A stretch of DNA of 64,000 nucleotides from Anseranas semipalmata. Taxonomy: Eukaryota > Chordata > Aves > Anseriformes > Anseranatidae. A model generated the notes under the pieces. The model saw only the letters and a list, made by a program, of their open reading frames with translations. It was not told where the DNA came from and did no database searches. The DNA is taken from the NCBI GenBank assembly GCA_013399115.1, contig VXAA01006068.1, forward strand, positions 407,021-471,020, in the 5' to 3' direction. Position 1 is the stretch's first letter; every line of letters starts with the position of its first letter. The translations under genes and the position numbers were made by a program. Below, one piece after another: positions 61,432 through 64,000 of this stretch.

Positions 61432-61588
61432 AGAATCACAGAGTCATTTTGGTTGGAAAAGACCCTTAAGATCATCAAGTCCAACCATCACCTAGCACTA
61501 CCAAGTCCACCAGTAAACCATATCCCTAAGCACTACATCCACACATCTCTTAAATACCTCCAGGGATGGTGACTCCACCATTGACCCT
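61432..61588 (-). mobile_element. CR1 LINE 3' fragment, antisense
   Basis: The reverse complement matches the end of CR1. AGAATCACAGAGTCATTTTG and GTTGGAAAAGACCCTTAAGA are followed by TCATCAAGTCCAACCATCAC, CCTAGCACTACCAAGTCCAC, TTAAATACCTCCAGGGATGG and TGACTCCACCA. Similarity stops at about 61588, so it is a 5'-truncated copy of about 155 bases. The tail variant TCATTTTGGTTGG differs from the 52.8 kb copy, so a different CR1 subfamily is likely. Confidence 0.88.
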
Positions 61589-63581
61589 AGAATAGTTTAC
61601 AGCACGAGCAAGGATTTTGTTCTTTTGATGCATCTACCCCAAAACAGACATTCTTGATTACCCTCTGCAGGACATGGACCCTACGATAGCAGGTCTCCAA
61701 GCTGAGGTGCACAAGCCACAGTGTTTGCAAACCACTTTAGCACAGCATGCCTCACCCATAGGGCCAGAACTAGATGGTTGAAATTGCTCTCACCTTGCCT
61801 GAGAGGCAGCAGCCTAGGAGGAGAGGGCTGCAGGCAGAGCACGCAGTTAAGTTTCTGGCTTGGAAATGAGGGTCTGCAGAGTGAGGGGTGGGGGAAAGGG
61901 ATGGTGGAGACCTCTTCCTATCTCCCACCTCACATAGAGCTCAGAGGTGCTATTACTGCCACTAGCGACGTATCTGCTTTCTATAGCAGCTCCTCAAATA
62001 TTTTGAGCTCTCCAGGTTTGTATGAAGATCTAATTTTTCCATGTGTCTCATGTCAAGTATCTTTGTTACTGAAGTTTTAGTGTTCTCTTCATGAATTGTG
62101 TAGCACTTGATGGGTTGGTCTCTCTGGTGCAAACCCACGCTGATGTCTCCTGAGAGGATGCCAGGCCCTGACTCTGGTGTGACCTGTACTGGGGTAAATG
62201 GACAGTAGTGCTACCACATGCCAATAATTTTATTTCCACTGTCTTTCTCTTAGATTTTGACAGGAATTTCAAAATTCAATCAAAATGTGGTTTTATTCAT
62301 CATTTTCTTATCCCAAAATGAAGACCAAAACACAAATTTTGTGATTTGAAAGATCACCTCAGAAATATCCATTAGCTGTCATTTGAAACTCAGCTTTAGT
62401 TGAAGTTATACGGTTGATGACAATCATAGCATCACTGTGCCCCCATCTCTGTGGTATCCTGTGCCCCAGTGCTGTGCAGACCTGCACGTTTTCCTTGTCA
62501 GTCTGCAACACCTTGTTCTTGCTGATGCCTCAATTAATTTGTTAATACTTTGAGGGCAGCAGGCCACTTGCTTCTTTGATGATTTTGTGGAGTGCCTCCT
62601 GCAATAGCATCTCCCATCTTCAGGGGGGTTTCCAGGCATTGCTGTGAAGGCAATAATAACTCAATAATCTCTGCAGGCAGAAGACCACCGAGCATGACTA
62701 TAAAACAACACCTTTCTCCATCTTCCTTCCCTGTTGAAGCATCTCCTGGTGGAAGTTGGAGGCAGGGGTCTGTGGTGGGGTGTCTCTGTCCACAGCTTCC
62801 TCTCCTCCTCCACAAATCCGGGTCAGGCTCTGCAGCACCCAACAAGACAGAGAAGCCGTTTTGCCTGGGATTGCTCTATTCTAGCCATAGCCCTCTACTA
62901 GCAATGGGGTCTGGTCTGCACTAGTGAGGATGGGGTGTTTTACCCTCCCCACCCTCTGAGGACCTGCTGACTTACCTTCTGGCAGCTCCCATCTGCCTCT
63001 GCTGACATACAGGAGGTAGATAAAATGAGGAAAAATGAGTTGCATCTTTGTTGCACTTCAGTTCGTTTAAAAATTAAGATTTTGCAATGCCATGGAGAAT
63101 GAGCGGTTGTGCCCAACTCTCTTGGCTGCTAACATCACTGCGCTGGCCTTGGGCTGCACACCGCCAATTGGCACCACAACAGAAGCCGTCAGATGCCTTA
63201 CACCCAGACTGCAGGTGATGTCCTGGTGTTGGCAGCGTGTTCCCCGAGGCCCTCCTGTCTATTGGCCTTTTAAATATAGGAGTCTCTTAATGTATATGTA
63301 GATACATAGGCAGCACTTCAAAGTGACAAACCCTGAGAAGACAGTTTGCATCTCTGCATCGCTAATGGTAGGAAGATGCTTTGAAGGATGTGTGCTTACC
63401 CCTGAGGTGACAGGACCGATCAGGTCCCATCTAGGGGCATCAGATGTGGCCACCAGCCCTCTCTGCAGACCCCCAGTCCCAGGCATGGGGAAGGGCTGGA
63501 AGTGGGGGGAGGACGGAGGACAGAAGGCTGGTGGACAGGGATTTCTGTTTTACAAGGAGGGGAAGGTGCACCCTGGCCCCA

Positions 63582-63615
63582 GGGAAGGGAGGGGAGCTGG
63601 GAGGTGTGGGAAGGG
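63582..63615 (+). other. Canonical G-quadruplex motif, six G-runs
   Basis: Six runs (G3, G3, G4, G3, G3, G3) with loops of 2, 1, 4, 6 and 2 bases lie within 34 bases. Any four neighbouring runs satisfy the usual pattern. It is intronic, on the + (sense) strand, so the motif would also be present in the pre-mRNA. Confidence 0.75.
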
Positions 63616-64000
63616 AGTAGTGTCTGCAAGCACCCTAAGTCACCACCAGTGAGAAAAGGAAGAAGGTGGCTCATTGCCACGCCAGTCCAGTTCTCCCAGG
63701 AACCAAGTTTGCAAACAGCTTTCCCAGCCTCCAGCAGGTGGGAAGCCCACAAGGTTTGCCTCTTGGCTCTGCTCACTGGAGGCAGGCGGACTTAAAAATC
63801 TCAGCAACGGTCTGGAAAACCACTAGCAAAGGAGTTGGGAGTTGAGGTTATTGTGAAGGTTGGCAGGGTAGAGGAAGACAGAGGGAGAGAGCTGGCTTTC
63901 ACATGCATGGAGCAGAAGGGGCAATGATCGTGCTCAAGACTAATGTCCTGGTTTACACTGATGTGGTGGCAGTGTGGGCTGGTGAATCGTGCACTGGCCA

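Larger units (their letters stand above)
60615..64000 (+). other. CELSR1: CELSR1 intron, 5' part, running off the window
   Basis: Starts GTAGGA. I looked for the start of laminin G 2 (in CELSR1 a segment containing W-S-D-L-N and related blocks) and found none up to 64000. It contains a CR1 tail on the - strand (61432-61588) and a G-quadruplex motif (63582-63615) within a G-rich stretch at about 63480-63640. The open frames here show no recognisable domains. Confidence 0.85.

Noticed and set aside
60615..64000. Search for the first exon of laminin G 2
   Set aside because: No frame carries the expected CELSR blocks between good splice sites, so the exon is presumed beyond the window.
1..64000. 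tRNA, snoRNA or microRNA genes
   Set aside because: I saw no convincing cloverleaf A/B boxes, C/D box pairs or long near-perfect hairpins. A covariance-model search would be needed to exclude them.

Overview
The window is vertebrate nuclear DNA, most likely from a bird. It is about 97% intron or other non-coding sequence, with short exons bounded by GT-AG splice sites. It carries CR1-type LINE copies with the octamer-like tail (ATTCTATG)n typical of bird genomes, and a few very old SINE and CR1 remnants of the kind shared by sauropsids. I cannot name the species. Nothing here is prokaryotic or viral.

One gene is recognisable. Seven consecutive + strand exons (8388-9026, 29518-29740, 33812-33927, 37179-37267, 57672-57829, 58998-59161, 60489-60614; 1,515 coding bases) join into one uninterrupted reading frame of 504 complete codons. 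They belong to CELSR1, a Flamingo-family atypical cadherin, adhesion GPCR and core planar-cell-polarity receptor. They encode the middle of the ectodomain: the end of the cadherin-repeat region and the membrane-adjacent SEA-like region, EGF-like 1, EGF-like 2, EGF-like 3, laminin G 1 and EGF-like 4. The nine cadherin repeats must lie upstream of the window. Laminin G 2, the remaining EGF and laminin-EGF modules, the hormone-receptor and GAIN domains and the seven-pass region must lie downstream. CELSR1 is preferred over CELSR2/3 by remembered paralogue-specific residues, not by a computed alignment.

Layout: 1-8387 upstream intron; a CpG-rich exon at 8388-9026; a 20.5 kb intron; three exons between 29.5 and 37.3 kb; a 20.4 kb intron; three exons between 57.7 and 60.6 kb; and the start of another intron running off the window. 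Every long open frame outside the exons looks like chance opening in GC-rich or low-complexity intron.

Mobile and simple sequence: a + strand CR1 at 52770-53430 with the window's only N inside it, a short - strand CR1 tail at 61432-61588, older CR1 remnants near 54.3 and 58.2 kb, MIR-like SINE remnants near 4.8, 7.2 and 15.3 kb, a palindromic old repeat near 2.1 kb, and a regular 28-bp minisatellite at 36314-36470. I found no previously undescribed biological system. The observations most worth checking are the symmetric phase-1 exon modules, a weak AAG acceptor after the second 20 kb intron, the N placed where CR1 sequence is missing, the 28-bp minisatellite, and a few candidate intronic regulatory clusters.
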